NCBI RefSeq assembly: GCF_040869045.1
Contig: NC_090319.1
Coordinates: forward strand, 15,084,314 to 15,148,313
Length of the DNA stretch: 64,000 nt
Reading direction: 5' to 3'
Source: Eurosta solidaginis
Lineage: Eukaryota > Arthropoda > Insecta > Diptera > Tephritidae
Within the stretch, counting starts at the first letter, position 1. The number at the start of each line of letters is the position of its first letter. Positions 12,202 to 22,957 of the stretch are shown in pieces. The position numbers and the translations under genes are program-made. The notes beneath the pieces were generated by a model. That model saw nothing but the letters and a program-made list of their open reading frames with translations. It did not search any database and was not told where the DNA came from.

Positions 12202-13009
12202 GTAATCAGAAAAAAAATAAAATAAAATGTTGGGGCTCCTTCTTCAATACATCACTAGTAATATCAGCGAAACTGTCTTCCTCTCAAACTTCCCGTGCTC
12301 CTTCGCTCTTTACTCATATTCTCCTGTAGGTCTATTTTTGTTTTCCTATCTCCTACTTCTTTATTTTTCATTCATTTACTTATTTGTATCTTCGAGATCT
12401 TTCCTTTGAAGCTTAAGAGCTTATATCCTTTTTTACCATAGCAGTAATTCTCATAAAATTTTAATTTTCTAAAAAAAAAATAATATAACGATGAGACAAT
12501 AACAATTGCGAACTTAGAAAGGTAATACAATGTTGTGAATTTCAATGTTTACGTATGTCAGTTCAAAGTATTAAACCATTTTAAACTAATTATAGAAATA
12601 TGTTTTCTTCAAGTCCCAAAGGTGAAGCTTTAAACAAAAGCACAAGATTTCTACAAATATGCTTTCACATGTTCATAGTTACCATTTAAAAAGTTAAGCT
12701 TAAAGACTGGCTAAATACTGGCAAGCAAACAAATTAATTTTCACTCTCTTTATTTTAATTATTCACTTTGTTCCTTTGTGGGTTCAGTTGCCTAATCGCT
12801 TTCCGATTTAGAACCCTAATTTAACACAATTTGTATTGAGTTAAGTGACAGTGTAAATAGAAAGTTGAGTAATTAGGGGCGTAAATGATGCTTTGATAAA
12901 ATCAGTTTTGCAATTTCGTTTACCAGCTTACTCTTATAGACTTATTGTATTCAGTTGAAAATAGTGCGACATAATTTACAAATGAAAAGGGGCCGTAAAT
13001 ATCCAATTG
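12202..13009. other. No gene seen
   Basis: AT-rich spacer. A T-rich stretch at 12230-12400 gives a hydrophobic-looking 60-codon frame that is composition-driven. Nothing recognised. Confidence 0.5.
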
Positions 13010-13019
13010 GGGGGGGGGG
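13010..13019 (+). repeat. G10 homopolymer
   Basis: Ten consecutive G in an AT-rich setting. Similar runs occur at 24986-24995 (C10 on this strand) and 53177-53191 (G15). Such runs are also prone to sequencing error. Confidence 0.9.
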
Positions 13020-13639
13020 TTGAATTAGTCAGATGGAGGAAACAATAAACAGCCTTGAGACATACATTTGGGTAATTGGTTGTATGAATTTGCAACCGAG
13101 AAGTTATAGTACAAATATGAAAAGAAAAAAACAAACCAGTAAGGGAGTCTTAATTGGATGCATATTCGAAAATTATATACTCAACTGTGGGCTTATAGCT
13201 ATTTTTCGCATAGATATTTTGTTTTATATTCACCGACGATCACTTTAAATATTTTCTTTGAAATGTGGTTTAAGATTTTATTTTGGATGTTTTCAGGACT
13301 TTTTGTTACAGCTTTTGGGTTAATCTCGGAATTATATTGAGGCTATTTCGTGAATATCTCAATGTTGTTTTGCAAATATTTCCAGGTAATCTCGGGATCA
13401 CTACAATTAAATTTCGGAAAAGATTGTGATAACTCAAACAGTTTTCGAGATATGGTCCACAGTGTAGATCAGGGTTACTTCTGAATTTATTTATACGGTA
13501 TAGGTATCAAACAAGAGACACAGAGAGGTTTTGAAACCAGTTATCAGATGGTGTGATTTTTAAAAAATATTTGGAACAAACTCCTACAACTGTTCAGACC
13601 GCAAAACGCGTTCCGTTGTTAGCAACCGATACTAACAGG
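13020..13639. other. No gene seen
   Basis: Two short overlapping frames (71 and 60 codons) start here without recognisable motifs or similarity. I see no coding signal. Confidence 0.45.
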
Positions 13640-14440
13640 TGTTTGTTTCATTATCGGCTTATTACCGAAAGCAAAATTATCTTCGAGTTATCGGTTTTTA
13701 TCGCTGAGCCATCAGCTGTGTGTTCTTTTATCGGCTTGTTATCGATAGGTTTTAGATGTGTCATCATCTTCGAGTTATCGGTCTGTTATCGCTGAGTCAT
13801 CAGCTATTTGTTTTCTTTTTATCGGCTTCTTATCGACGGGTTATAGATGTGTCATTTATTTTATAGTGAAATTTTATCGTTATTTGTTTTAAAACAAACA
13901 AGGAAGTCGTCGATAACAAATCGGTAGTACGCTGATAAAAATTGGTAATACTTTGATAAGAAATCGATAAAAAACAACAGCTAAATGTTCAATTGAAAAT
14001 CGACCATTTTTGGATAAAATATTAATAATTTTTCTATAAAAAATTAAAAAATCGAAAATCTTTTAATAATAAATCAGTAACTTTTTGATAATAAATCGAT
14101 AACGGTTATATTTATGATCGATAACTTTTGGATAGAAAATCGATATTCTTTCGATAACATGTCTATAACGCGTCTATAAAAAATCGACACATTTTCGATA
14201 ACAAATCAATAAGAAGCCAATAACACTTTAGTGAAGCTACGATAACAAATCGGTAATTTTTGGTAGCAGATAGATAACTTGTTGATAATTTATCGATCGA
14301 TTTTCGATAAATAATCAATAGTAAATCGACCAATTTTCGATACCACACCGACGACACGTGAAAACCAATATAGCTCAACGATAGTTTTTGTTATCGTCCG
14401 AAAATTAATAACACTTCGATAACATATTCATCGATACAAT
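13640..14440. repeat. TTATCGA-rich repeat with opposed arms
   Basis: The left part (13640-13860) is rich in TTATCGG/TTATCGA, including two loose tandem units of about 90 bp that share CTTCGAGTTATCGGT and ATCAGCT. The right part (13905-14440) is rich in the reverse complement, AATCGATAA and CGATAAC, at roughly 15-25 base spacing. The result is a loose inverted-repeat layout. TATCGATA at 13740-13747 equals the Drosophila DRE core; with this composition a chance match is likely. The same repeat type recurs at 19925-20001 and 20340-20536. Confidence 0.7.
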
Positions 14441-14493
14441 TTCTTTGAGTGCATTTTGAGACTTTAGAACATTTCGTTTTGGAATTTTTTCAC

Positions 14494-14700
14494 AACGTGG
14501 TTTGGTGGTGCGCACATGTCTACTACATCCAAAAATCGGGGGTTCATACCACGAGAAAAGCAACATCAAAATTCTTAACAAGAGGGGTCACCCCTTGAAG
14601 AGAGTTTCGTAAGCATTTCGAGTGCATTTCTGTAATGGAAAGCTCCTTTGAAAAAATGTTATGCGGTGTAAATGACACTGAGCCAGTATGAAACATGTGA
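14494..14700 (+). mobile_element. Diverged tRNA-derived SINE-like copy
   Basis: A GTGGTTTGGTGGTGCGCAC head is followed by GGGGGTTCATACCACG (a degenerate box B). Then come AAAGCAACATCAAAATTCTTA, a GGGGTCACCCCTTG block and GCATTTCTGTAATGGAAAGCTC. The order matches the SINE at 41081-41446 (AGCAACATCAAAATT, GGGGTCGCCCCTCGG, TATTTCTGCCATGAAAAGCTC). It is old, or a related subfamily; the 3' part fades after about 14700. Confidence 0.6.
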
Positions 14701-15111
14701 GGCTTCTATCGCCAAATCAGATATAAGCCAATATGGGCTACTTTTTGTGCAATAGAAATTTGCTATTAAAATTCTGCGCGAAACAAATTAGGGTGCGACA
14801 AACCATTTTTTTTTCTTTATGGTATAGTGAATTTATTTAGGACTTCCAGCGTTTTGAAACAAGTCGTATGAGGAATATTCAAATTTTTATAAAAGAGTGT
14901 ACCAGAGGTTTAAACCTTACGGTCTACAAAGTAAGAATCAAGTACTAGTATCGCCCAGTTCGACCAGTCCCATTTCAAAGATTGGGGATATTGCTTTTAC
15001 GGAGATTTCTAGACCTGGCATGTGCCACAAGAAAGACAACTTTGTTTTGGCTACCTTTATTGGAAGTGACTTGGCGTATGAGTAACATTTTTTTTGACCA
15101 GAACAGTTTTA
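14701..15111. other. No gene seen; short inverted repeat noted
   Basis: No supported gene. GGCGTATGAGTAAC at about 15073 is the exact reverse complement of GTTACTCATACGCC at about 15318, 14 bp each. It spans the start of the Helitron called at 15112, so its meaning is unclear. Confidence 0.4.
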
Positions 15112-15714
15112 TCTTACTCTATATATAATAATCAAATTCTGTGTGTGTGTGTGTGTTCCCTATGGAAACGTATTTCCCACACCTCAATGATCACCAAATT
15201 TTGGCTATGGGTTCATTCGATTAAGATGAACGTTTTTCATATTTCAGAACTAAGAATTTTAAATAAATTTTTTTTTTCAATTTCACGTGGTGCGAAAAAT
15301 GTTGAATGTCAGCAAAAGTTACTCATACGCCATGTACATACTTAAGTGGAGAACTTTTGTTTGGTCATAGCAATGAATTCACAAAAAGTTAAAGCGATTG
15401 CATTGATTTAAGAAAAGTTTTCATTAAATTTAAACATTTCTTTGTAAAAATAGCTGTCTATATGAGATGATAAACAAAAATTGTCCAACTAAAATATTTT
15501 TGTCAAGTAATATAATATTTTGAGTATGAATTGTGTGTGACAAAATAAAATTTGAAAAATAAAGCAAAGAATAATAAATTAGAGGAATGTGGGATCTAAG
15601 AAAAAAGAAGGAGAGAGGTAGAGGGTGTAAAAAAAGAAGAGGGAGAGATACGGTAATTATAGAGAGGTAGAATGCGAAAAATGGGAGACACATTTTGATT
15701 GTTTGACTTTGAGT

Positions 15715-16059
15715 GTGGGCAAAGAAGTTGTTTTTGGCTCTACAGTCGGAAAGTTCAGCCTACACAATGAAACTTCTCCTAACGGAATGAGGCTGATTGA
15801 CTTTGCCGGTGTTCGAAACATGTTCATATCCAGCACGAGGTTCATGCATAAAAAGATACATCAAGTTACATGGCTGTCTCCTGATCGAAATACTCGCAAT
15901 CAGATCGATCACGTTGTGATAGACGGACGGCATGCCTCCAATGTTTTAGATGTGCGCACGATCCGAGGACCTAACATCGACTCCGACCATTATCTCGTTG
16001 CAACCAAATACGCACCCGCCTCAGCGCGGCTAACACCAAGGAACAAAAAACACAAGTAA
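15715..16059 (+). pseudogene. LINE AP-like endonuclease domain, C-terminal part
   Basis: In an active LINE this domain nicks the target DNA. The frame reads STVGKFSLHNETSPNG, RLIDFAGVRNMF, HKKIHQVTWLSPDRNTRNQIDHV, and IDSDHYLVATK. The last two contain the conserved NQIDHV and SDHYLV active-site motifs of exonuclease-endonuclease-phosphatase folds. It resembles the part of RTE-type elements often mis-annotated as craniofacial development protein 2. The N-terminal half is missing because of 5' truncation. A stop at 16057-16059, apparently from a small indel, separates it from the linker. Confidence 0.85.
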
Positions 16060-16065
16060 AGCTAG

Positions 16066-16560
16066 ATGTCGAAAAGCTTCAATCACAAAATACTGCCAAT
16101 AATTTCGCAACTCGACTCTCACACCTGCTCTCTGAGAGCACAACTCATCCTGAAAGAATGCAGGAGCAGAGGGAGCATATCTGCAAAGCACTTCGTATTG
16201 CCCCCGAGGAAAAAATTTGTTACCGGCGGCCACAAAAACAACTGGTACCATGAAGAATGCCGCGCTGTAACCGAAAGAAAAGACGCTGCCTACAGGGTTA
16301 CGTTAAAAGCGAGCGCAACAAGAGGAGTGTGTGAACGCTATCGTGAGTTGAAAACGGAAGAGAGACGCCTTTTCAGGAAAAAAAAGCAGAAGCAGAAAGG
16401 CGTGTGTGCGAGGTGCTTGAGCTGCTAGCCACCAGGAATAACGCCCGAAAATTTTACCAAAAAATACGGCGACAGACGGAAGGTTTTAAGACCGGGGCAA
16501 ACTCCTGTAGGATAGAAAACGGCGATCTTGTGACTGATGTCCAGAGATTGCTTAGATTAT
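16066..16560 (+). pseudogene. LINE linker between endonuclease and RT, broken
   Basis: A basic, charged linker is readable in pieces: NWYHEECRAVTERKDAAYR, RYRELKTEERRLFRKKK, then in another frame ELLATRNNARKFYQKI and RQTEGFKTGAN. These segments bridge endonuclease and reverse transcriptase in RTE-like elements. Stops and frame changes near 16425 and 16500 show decay. Confidence 0.75.
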
Positions 16561-17493
16561 GGAACACTTCTCTGCTCTCCTAAATGGAGGTAGCGATTCA
16601 CCATGCAGAGATGACGAACCCGATCCCGCAATCAATGATGATGGAATATATGTCCCCCCACCCGACTATGACGAATTTAGAATAGCAATAACCAGATTGA
16701 AAAACAACAAGGCGGTGGGCGCTGATGGATTCCCTGCGGAGCTATTCAAGTACGGCGGCGAGGAGTTGGTAAGGTGCATGCAGCAGCTTCTTAGCAAAAT
16801 ATGGGCGGACGAGTGCATGCCCGATGATTGGAATCTAAGTGTTCTTTGCCCAGTCCACACGAAGGGGGATACTGCAAAATGCACCAAGTATCGTGGAATC
16901 TTAATATCGCATATAAAGTCCTTTCAAGTGTATTGTGCGAAAGATTGAAGCCCATCGTGAACCGGCTGATTGGACCTTATCAGCGCGGCTTCAGACCTGG
17001 TAAATCTACAATCGACCAGATTTTCACAATGCGCCAAATCTTGGAAAAAACCCGTGAAAAGAAAATCGACACACATCGCCTCTTCGTCGACTTTAAAGCC
17101 GCCTTCGACAGCACGAAAAGGAGCTGCCTATATGCCGCTGTATCTGAATTTGGTCTACCCGCAAAATTTATACGGTTGAGCAACACCATCAGCTCAGTCA
17201 AAATTGGGAAGGACCTCTCCGAGCCGTTCGAAACTAAACGAGGTTTCAGACAGGGTGATCCCCTATCGAGCGATTTCTTTAATTTGATGCTGGAGAAAAT
17301 TATACTAGCCGCAGAACTCAACCGCACTGGAACACTTTTCTATAAAAGCGTGCAATTAATGGCATATGCTGATGACATTGATATCATCGGCCTAAATACC
17401 CGCGCTCTTAGTTCTGCTTACTCCAAACTGGAAAAAGAAGCGGTAAAGATGGGTTTGATGGTGAATGAGGACAAAACGAAGTACGTGCTGTGA
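16559..17493 (+). pseudogene. RTE-like reverse transcriptase core, broken
   Basis: The frame 16559-16948 gives SALLNGGSDSPC, RLKNNKAVGADGFPAELF and DDWNLSVLCPVHTKGD. A shift leads to 16828-17493 with NIAYKVLSSVLCERLKPIVN and FRPGKSTIDQIFTMRQILEK. Motif A follows as FVDFKAAFDSTKRSC, motif B region as RGFRQGDPLSSDFFN, and the catalytic YADD at 17365-17376. A 15-bp deletion near 17176 removes five residues (CKMTL) present in the sister copy at 10586-12189. The frame ends at a TGA (17491) in place of a sense codon. Catalytic residues are still visible but no single frame spans the domain. Confidence 0.88.
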
Positions 17494-17580
17494 TCGAGTA
17501 AAGAGTCAGCGCATACGCGCTTTGGCAACCACGCTACTATTGGCAGCCATAAATTCGAAATAGTAAAAGACTTCGTTTAT

Positions 17581-18168
17581 TTGGGAACCAGCATCAACAC
17601 TAGCAACAACATCAGCACTGAAATCCAGCGAAGAATCAATCTTGCCAATAAATGCTACTTTGGACTAGGTTGGCAATTGAAAAGTAAAGTCCTCTCTCGG
17701 CGAACGAAAATCATACTCTGCAAGTCACTTATCGTTTCCGTCCTGCTATATGGGGCAGAAGCATGTACCATGACAACAGCAGATGAAGCGGCTTTGGGAG
17801 TGTTCGAGAGAAAAGTTCTTCGAAAGATTTATGCACCTCTACGCGTTGGCGATGGCGAGTACCGAAGAAGATTTAATGATGAGCTGTACGAGCTATAAGC
17901 AGACATCAACATAATCCAGCGAATTAAAACGCAGTGGGTGCGCTGGCTAGGCCATGTTATGCGAATGAATGATGATGCCCCGGCCAAGAAAGTGTTTATA
18001 TCAGAACCCGCCTATGGAAGCAGAGGCAGAGGGCGGCCCCCACTCCGTTGGAAGGACCAGGTGGAAAACGATTTAAACTCCCTTGGTGTGACCAATTGGC
18101 GCCGGTTGGCAGAGCGAAGGAGCGATTTGAGCGCCTTGTTGGACGGCCATAACCGTTTAGAAGGTTAA
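17581..18168 (+). pseudogene. RTE-like LINE C-terminal domain, broken
   Basis: The frame 17581-17898 reads SINTSNNISTEIQRRINLAN, FGLGWQLKSKVLSRRTKII, LLYGAEACTMTTADEAALG, FERKVLRKIYAPLR and EYRRRFNDELYEL, then a TAA. In the same frame after the stop come WLGHVMRMNDDAPAKKV (17938 on) and RGRGRPPLRWKDQVENDLN, ending at 18168. This matches the terminal part of the sister copy and of the fragments at 9266-9675 and 27390-27690. Confidence 0.85.
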
Positions 18169-18260
18169 GCGCCAATTACGTAAGTAAGAAAGACTTTGAG
18201 TAACGGGAAGGAATGCGCTAAAATATACCGTCTTATTTAGATTAGTATCTGCCCAACCCG

Positions 18261-18283
18261 AGCAACGCCGGTTACCCCGCTAG
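18261..18283 (+). other. Helitron 3' hairpin and CTAG end
   Basis: AACCCGAGCAACGCCGGTTA (about 18255-18274) forms a stem of AACC(C)G with CGGTT. It is followed by CCCCGCTAG and then T at 18284. This is a standard Helitron 3' end. Confidence 0.75.
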
Positions 18284-18908
18284 TATCTTAATATATACAG
18301 ATTATGTTGTTTGAAAAAAACATTAATTCTACTTTCTTATAGAAACATTGTGTGTGCACAATCATAGAACTGCAAACACTGAAATCAAATTTAGTAAATG
18401 CAGGTTAATTTTTACAAATAAAAGTTCTGCGCTACATATTTTATAACAGATGGTAAACATTTCTAATTATCACACGCATGTTTACGCATTTAAATAAATT
18501 TATTAAGGCAGATAACATGCAGGCGTGCATACCAAAAGAAAACAAAAAACGGTAAATATTAATTTAGGCCTAACACTTATTTATTGTACAAGGCTGTATG
18601 TGTGTATGTATGAACGCATGTTCGTTCGAAAATATTGTGGGTGTAATTGTGGTTGTGCTAGTAAAAATAATACGTTGCGAAATTTGTTGCTGTTTTTTTG
18701 GGAGGGAAATCAAAGCAAAAGGAGGAGCTGCGGTTGCATGCTTTGATTTTGATTGTAGAGTCATTAACATAAGTAAACAAATGGCTGGCAAAAAACAAAA
18801 AATAAGCAAACAAGCGAACAAATGAGTGAATGAACAAATGATTGCAAAAGCGTAACGATGTACATACATACAAACATGCAGACTTACATAGGCACTGTGA
18901 AAAAATAT
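18284..18908. other. No gene seen
   Basis: AT-rich spacer with scattered GTATGT/ACATAC runs. Overlapping short frames on both strands at 18525-18989 are low-information and unsupported. Confidence 0.45.
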
Positions 18909-19012
18909 TGTAACGAATTTAGTTGCAAATCTTCTTATTTGCCCTTCTGCTAAGTTCGAATCACTAAACTGTTGAATAAATAACTCCAATATTGAATAAT
19001 GGAAAAATGGCC

Positions 19013-19018
19013 TTTATT
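19013..19018 (-). terminator. LTR polyadenylation signal
   Basis: AATAAA on the minus strand, about 170 bases downstream of the TATA box. It is in the place of an LTR polyadenylation signal. Confidence 0.5.
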
Positions 19019-19185
19019 AAAGTACTTCACAACAACACTTATACTCTGCAACTAGCTTGCTTAACAACCAAACTGATTGATAGCTCAAATGAAACTCTAC
19101 TATTGCCCGACAGATTGTGTGCTTAATCAATAACTGCTTGATAACTCAACTTAAACTGAATTCCAGCGCCTCCACATTTGCTGCC

Positions 19186-19192
19186 TTTTATA
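19186..19192 (-). promoter_or_regulatory. LTR TATA box
   Basis: TATAAAA on the minus strand inside GAGTATAAAAGGCAGC, about 330 bases from the LTR 5' end. It is the expected U3 promoter of the solo LTR. Confidence 0.6.
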
Positions 19193-19522
19193 CTCTCTTA
19201 TTTGCTCGTTCGCATCTTTTAGGCGCTTCCATTTCCAGAATCTACTAATTGCCATCAGCTCTCAAACTTCTCAGCTGTAACTACAATTGCACGATTTTAT
19301 AGTTTCTCTCATTGCATACTTTCAGGAGTATCTCAGATGTATGCATGTGTTTGTGCATTGATTCTCCGCTGCTCGTATATGTACATGGTACATATGTGTA
19401 GACGCAATTATTGTTTCGTTTATGTACATAGATACATAATGATTGAATTATTTATGTGAATTCACGTCACTGCTTTGCATCGGCTTAGAGATAGCCCCTT
19501 AGTTTTGCTAATATTCGTAACA

Positions 19523-19924
19523 ATATATACTTTTATGCAGAAGTGAAGATATTTTGGTTTAATAGTAGCATGTATTTTAGATTAGTATGTATGCGTATCA
19601 CACCAATGCATGTGTACTGGTAAATATGAAATACAAATAAATTGTTTTGAAAGAACTCTGATATATCTTGTAGGTAGATAGTAAAAATGGTAGTCAGAAC
19701 AAGGATCACCTTGATCAAGATATACATATTTATAACGGAGAAATTGAACCCATAATAACGATGCCTATGGTTACCGTCACGTTTACGGAGCCATGGTGAG
19801 GCAAGGAAAGCAAAGGAATTGAAAATAAAGGAACAGAAAAAAGAAAAGGAGGGTAGAAGTAAGGAAATGTTGGTAGTCAAAACCGAAGCTGGAACTAGTT
19901 ACAACCTAATGGTGTGCTATCCAT
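19523..19924. other. No gene seen
   Basis: A 115-codon minus-strand frame covers 19533-19880 but shows no motif I recognise and has a biased hydrophobic composition. I do not support it as a gene. Confidence 0.4.
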
Positions 19925-20536
19925 TTGTTATCGAAGTGTTAAAGGTTTCTTATCGATAATTGTCGATTTGTTCTAGGCATGTTATCGACCAAATATAGAC
20001 AGTAAATACTTGGCGCGATTAACCTCCGAGGAAACTAATGACGAGCTTCTCTTAAATTAAAAGGATCACAATTTTTTTCCATAAATTAGCGGAGCGGGAC
20101 CTACAAGGTTTATGTCGACCGCGAGCGGCATCTGCAAGGCAGATGAATTTTCACTGAGAATATTTTCATGGCAGAAATACACTCGGAATGTTTTTTTCAA
20201 ATGACTTCCGAGGGGCAATCCCGATTAGAAAACTTTTTTAATAATTTGATGTTACTTTGCCAGGGAGTTGAACCCAGCACCTATGGTGTGGTAGGTGGAG
20301 CACGCTAACACCACACCACGGCGGCCGTGATTTACTGTTTTTTTTTCTCAAAAATTTATAGGTTTGTTGTCGATTTATTATCAGAAAATTATCGGTTTTT
20401 ATCGAAAATTTATTGATTTATACGAAAAGTTATCGATGTATAACCAAAAAGTGTACGGCTTGCTATCAGGAAATAATGGAAAAGTTATCGATTTATTTTG
20501 AAGAGTTATTGATTAACAATCGAAAAGTTATCGAAG
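19925..20536. repeat. TTATCGA-rich repeat split by a SINE
   Basis: The flanks 19925-20001 and 20340-20536 both repeat TTATCGA, GTCGATTT and AAAAGTTATCGAT at 15-30 base spacing, like 13640-14440. The SINE at 20002-20328 sits between them, and HINE copy B begins at the right edge. Confidence 0.65.
20002..20328 (-). mobile_element. tRNA-derived SINE, minus strand
   Basis: Read on the minus strand it has GTGGTGTGG near the head, box B GGTTCAACTCC (20264-20274 on this strand), and GGCAAAGTAACATCAAATTA. A GATTGCCCCTCGGAAG block, TTTCTGCCATGAAAATATTC, TGCAGATGCCGCTCGCGG and CTCGGAGGTTAATCGCGCC follow. These follow the order of the intact SINE at 41081-41446. The copy is diverged; no clean target duplication was found. 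Confidence 0.8.
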
Positions 20537-21905
20537 TACTCATTAACACCTTTCATTTGATACCCATATCGTACTAACAAAGTATAGAGTCACCCCTGGT
20601 CCACCTTTATTGCGATACCTCGAAAAGGCGTCCACCTATAGAACTAAGGCCCACTCCCTTTTAAAATACGAATTCTAGAGTCACCCCTGGCCCACCTTTA
20701 TGGTGATATCTCGAAACGGCGTCCACCTATGAAACTAACGATTACTCCATTTTAAAATACTATTTAACACCTTTCTTTTGATACCCATATTGTACAAACA
20801 AATTCTAGGGTCACCCCTGGTCCACCTTTATGGCGATATCTCGGAAATGCGACGACCTATACAACAACCACCACTCCCTTTTAAAACCCTCATTAATACC
20901 TTTAATTTGATACCCATATCGTACAAACACTTTCTAGAGTCACCTCTGGTCCAACTTTATGGCGATATTTCGAAACGGCGTCCACCTATAGAACTAAGGC
21001 CCACTCCCTTTTAAAATTCGCATTAACACCTTTCATTTGATGCCCATATTGTACAAACAAATTCTAGGGTCACCCCTGGACCACCTTTATGGCGATATCC
21101 TGAAACGGCGTCCACCTATGGGCCTAAGTATTACTCCCTTTTAAAATACTTATTAACACCTTTCTTTTGATACCCATACTGTACAAACAAATTCTAGGGT
21201 CACCCCTGGTCCACCTTTATGGCGATATCTCGGAAATGCGACGACCTATACAACAACCACCACTCCCTTTTAAAACCCTCATTAATACCTTTAATTTGAT
21301 ACCCATATCGTACAAACACATTCTAGAGTCACCTCTGGTCCACCTTTATGGCGATATTTCGAAACGGCGTCCACCTATAGAACTAAGGCCCACTCCCTTT
21401 TAAAATACTCATTAACACCTTTCATTTGATGCCTATATTGTACAAACAAATTCTAAGGTCACCCCTGGACCACCTTTATGGCGATATCTCGAAATGGCGT
21501 CCACCTATGGAACTAAGGATTACTCCCTTTTAAAACCCTCATTAATACCTTTAATTTGATACCCATATCGTACAAAGACATTCTACAGTCAACCCTGGTC
21601 TACCTTTATGGCGATATTTCGAAACGGCATCCGCCTATAGAACTAAGGCCCACTCCCTTTTAAAATACTCATTAACACCATTCGTTTGAAGCCCATATTG
21701 TACAAACAAATTCTAGGGTCACCCCTGGTCCACCTTTGTGGCGATATCTCGAAACGGCATCCACTTATAGAACTAAGGCCCACTCCCTTTTAAAATACTC
21801 ATTAACACCTTTCGTTTGATGCCCATATTGTACAAACAAATTCTAGGGTCACCCCTGGTCCACCTTTAAGGCGATATCTCGGAAATGCGACGACCTATAC
21901 AACAA
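20537..21905. repeat. 130-bp array in copy B, with 389-bp block repeat
   Basis: It has the same unit as copy A, but with more variants such as CGGAAATGCGACGACC. A three-unit block starting near 20778 is repeated 389 bp downstream at 21167 with few changes, so the two 78-codon frames there are nearly identical. That similarity comes from the DNA repeat, not from a gene. Confidence 0.9.
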
Positions 21906-21953
21906 CTGAGTATGTAATGTTCGGTTACACCCGAACTTAACTTTCCTTACTTG
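20537..21953 (+). mobile_element. HINE copy B, head missing
   Basis: It consists of about 11 units of the 130-bp repeat, then the tail CAACTGAGTATGTAATGTTCGG, the stem-loop GTTCGG/CCGAAC and the end CTTTCCTTACTTGT. The INE-1-like head and the CACGCCCAC body are absent; the array starts directly next to TTATCGA repeats. Confidence 0.8.
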
Positions 21954-22957
21954 TTTTTTATTTATTTTTTATTTTATTTCATTTTATTCTATTCATTCAG
22001 TCTAAAAGTACATGCTTTATTACAGACTAGTAAAATTAGAAAAGAATCGAAGCTTAAACTTATATAAGCTGTTACTAAATTAAGAACTCAGCTGAATAGA
22101 TTTGCTAGATGTATAGTACTAGTTATGGGTTCATTCATAGCATAGTTCGTTTTATGAGTTATTTCGATAAATAATCTATTATACCGAAGATTACGCAGTG
22201 GAATATATGGAATGAACAAATTAGATAAATCGGAGCAATTTATGCTCAAGTTTACTACATTATAGACAAGCATGAGTGAGATACAAGTCCTTCTGTTGTG
22301 CAAAGCCTGAAGTTGGATAGTATTGAGCTTATAATTAGTAAAGTATTGATATGCATTTTTGAGGTAATCGTGTAGAAGATCTTGTTTTTCATTATGGCGA
22401 TTAAAGAATAAAATAAAAAATTGTCAACTACTATTTCATCTATAAATGCTACAATATTCCTGCTCACTTAATGAAGATACCTTCTCGTAAAGGCGGTATC
22501 AAGAGCCAGCTACCTGGTGATTCTCGTATCAAATGTCAAAACAGCCCACTATAAAATATCCAAAAAAAACCCAAAACAAAAAAGTTCTTTATAAAGTATC
22601 CATTCGTATTTTATTGAAGTGTTACTTTATATTTCGGAATGTCGCTACGGTAGAATGTTTGGAATTAAAAATTCAAAAACACAAACAGAAACGTGAGACG
22701 AACTGAAAGTGAGACTATTCCCCAAACCAAAATAAAAGGACCAGATAGTGCAAAGATGGTAGTCGATATGATTCTGCGACCATTAGTGGACACACCAAAT
22801 ACACAACGATGAGCCGTAAAACAACCAACAATCAACACGTACATATTATAAGCAACAACAAGATACGACCACACACTAGCGAGAACAATTACAGTTACAA
22901 GAGCAGCAACACCAACAACTAACATTATATACGGGTGACAACGACATAAAAAGAAAA
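21954..22957. other. No gene seen
   Basis: AT-rich spacer with short unsupported minus-strand frames (22088-22303, 22255-22467, 22665-22925). Not recognised. Confidence 0.45.

Larger units (their letters stand above)
15715..18191 (+). mobile_element. RTE-like LINE inside a Helitron, 10-bp TSD
   Basis: GACTTTGAGT occurs at 15705-15714 and again at 18192-18201, bracketing the element. The copy is 5'-truncated inside the endonuclease domain and ends in a short (GTAA)n-type tail at about 18178-18190, not poly(A). It is about 2.5 kb and carries endonuclease, linker, reverse transcriptase and C-terminal regions in sense orientation, all broken by frameshifts. It is the longest copy of this family in the window. 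Confidence 0.9.
15112..18283 (+). mobile_element. Non-autonomous Helitron interrupted by a LINE
   Basis: The left end TCTTACTCTATATATAATAA begins at 15112 (an alternative TC lies at 15118) and runs into (GT)n at 15140-15154, as in many insect Helitron 5' ends. The right end at 18251-18283 has CCCGAGCAACGCCGGTTACC followed by CCGCTAG and a host T (18284), a classic Helitron hairpin plus CTRR terminus. Removing the LINE at 15715-18191 and one target-site copy leaves about 685 bp of non-coding sequence. The 3' end is well supported and the 5' end is inferred. Confidence 0.65.
18909..19522 (-). mobile_element. Solo LTR of a retrotransposon, minus strand
   Basis: On the minus strand the 614-bp unit starts TGTTACGAATATTAG and ends AAATTCGTTACA, with matching inverted ends. 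It is flanked by ATAT at 18905-18908 and 19523-19526, a 4-bp target duplication as in Ty3/gypsy-type elements. Read 5' to 3', it has a TATAAAA box and later an AATAAA signal, the layout of an LTR. No internal coding region or second LTR lies nearby. The likeliest origin is recombination between two LTRs. The family is not identified. Confidence 0.7.

Noticed and set aside
15073..15331. 14-bp perfect inverted repeat as MITE ends
   Set aside because: No target duplication, and the interval overlaps a better supported Helitron 5' end; possibly coincidental.
20778..21403. Two nearly identical 78-codon frames
   Set aside because: They come from a 389-bp repeat block in the HINE array; the similarity is at DNA level and other units break the frame.
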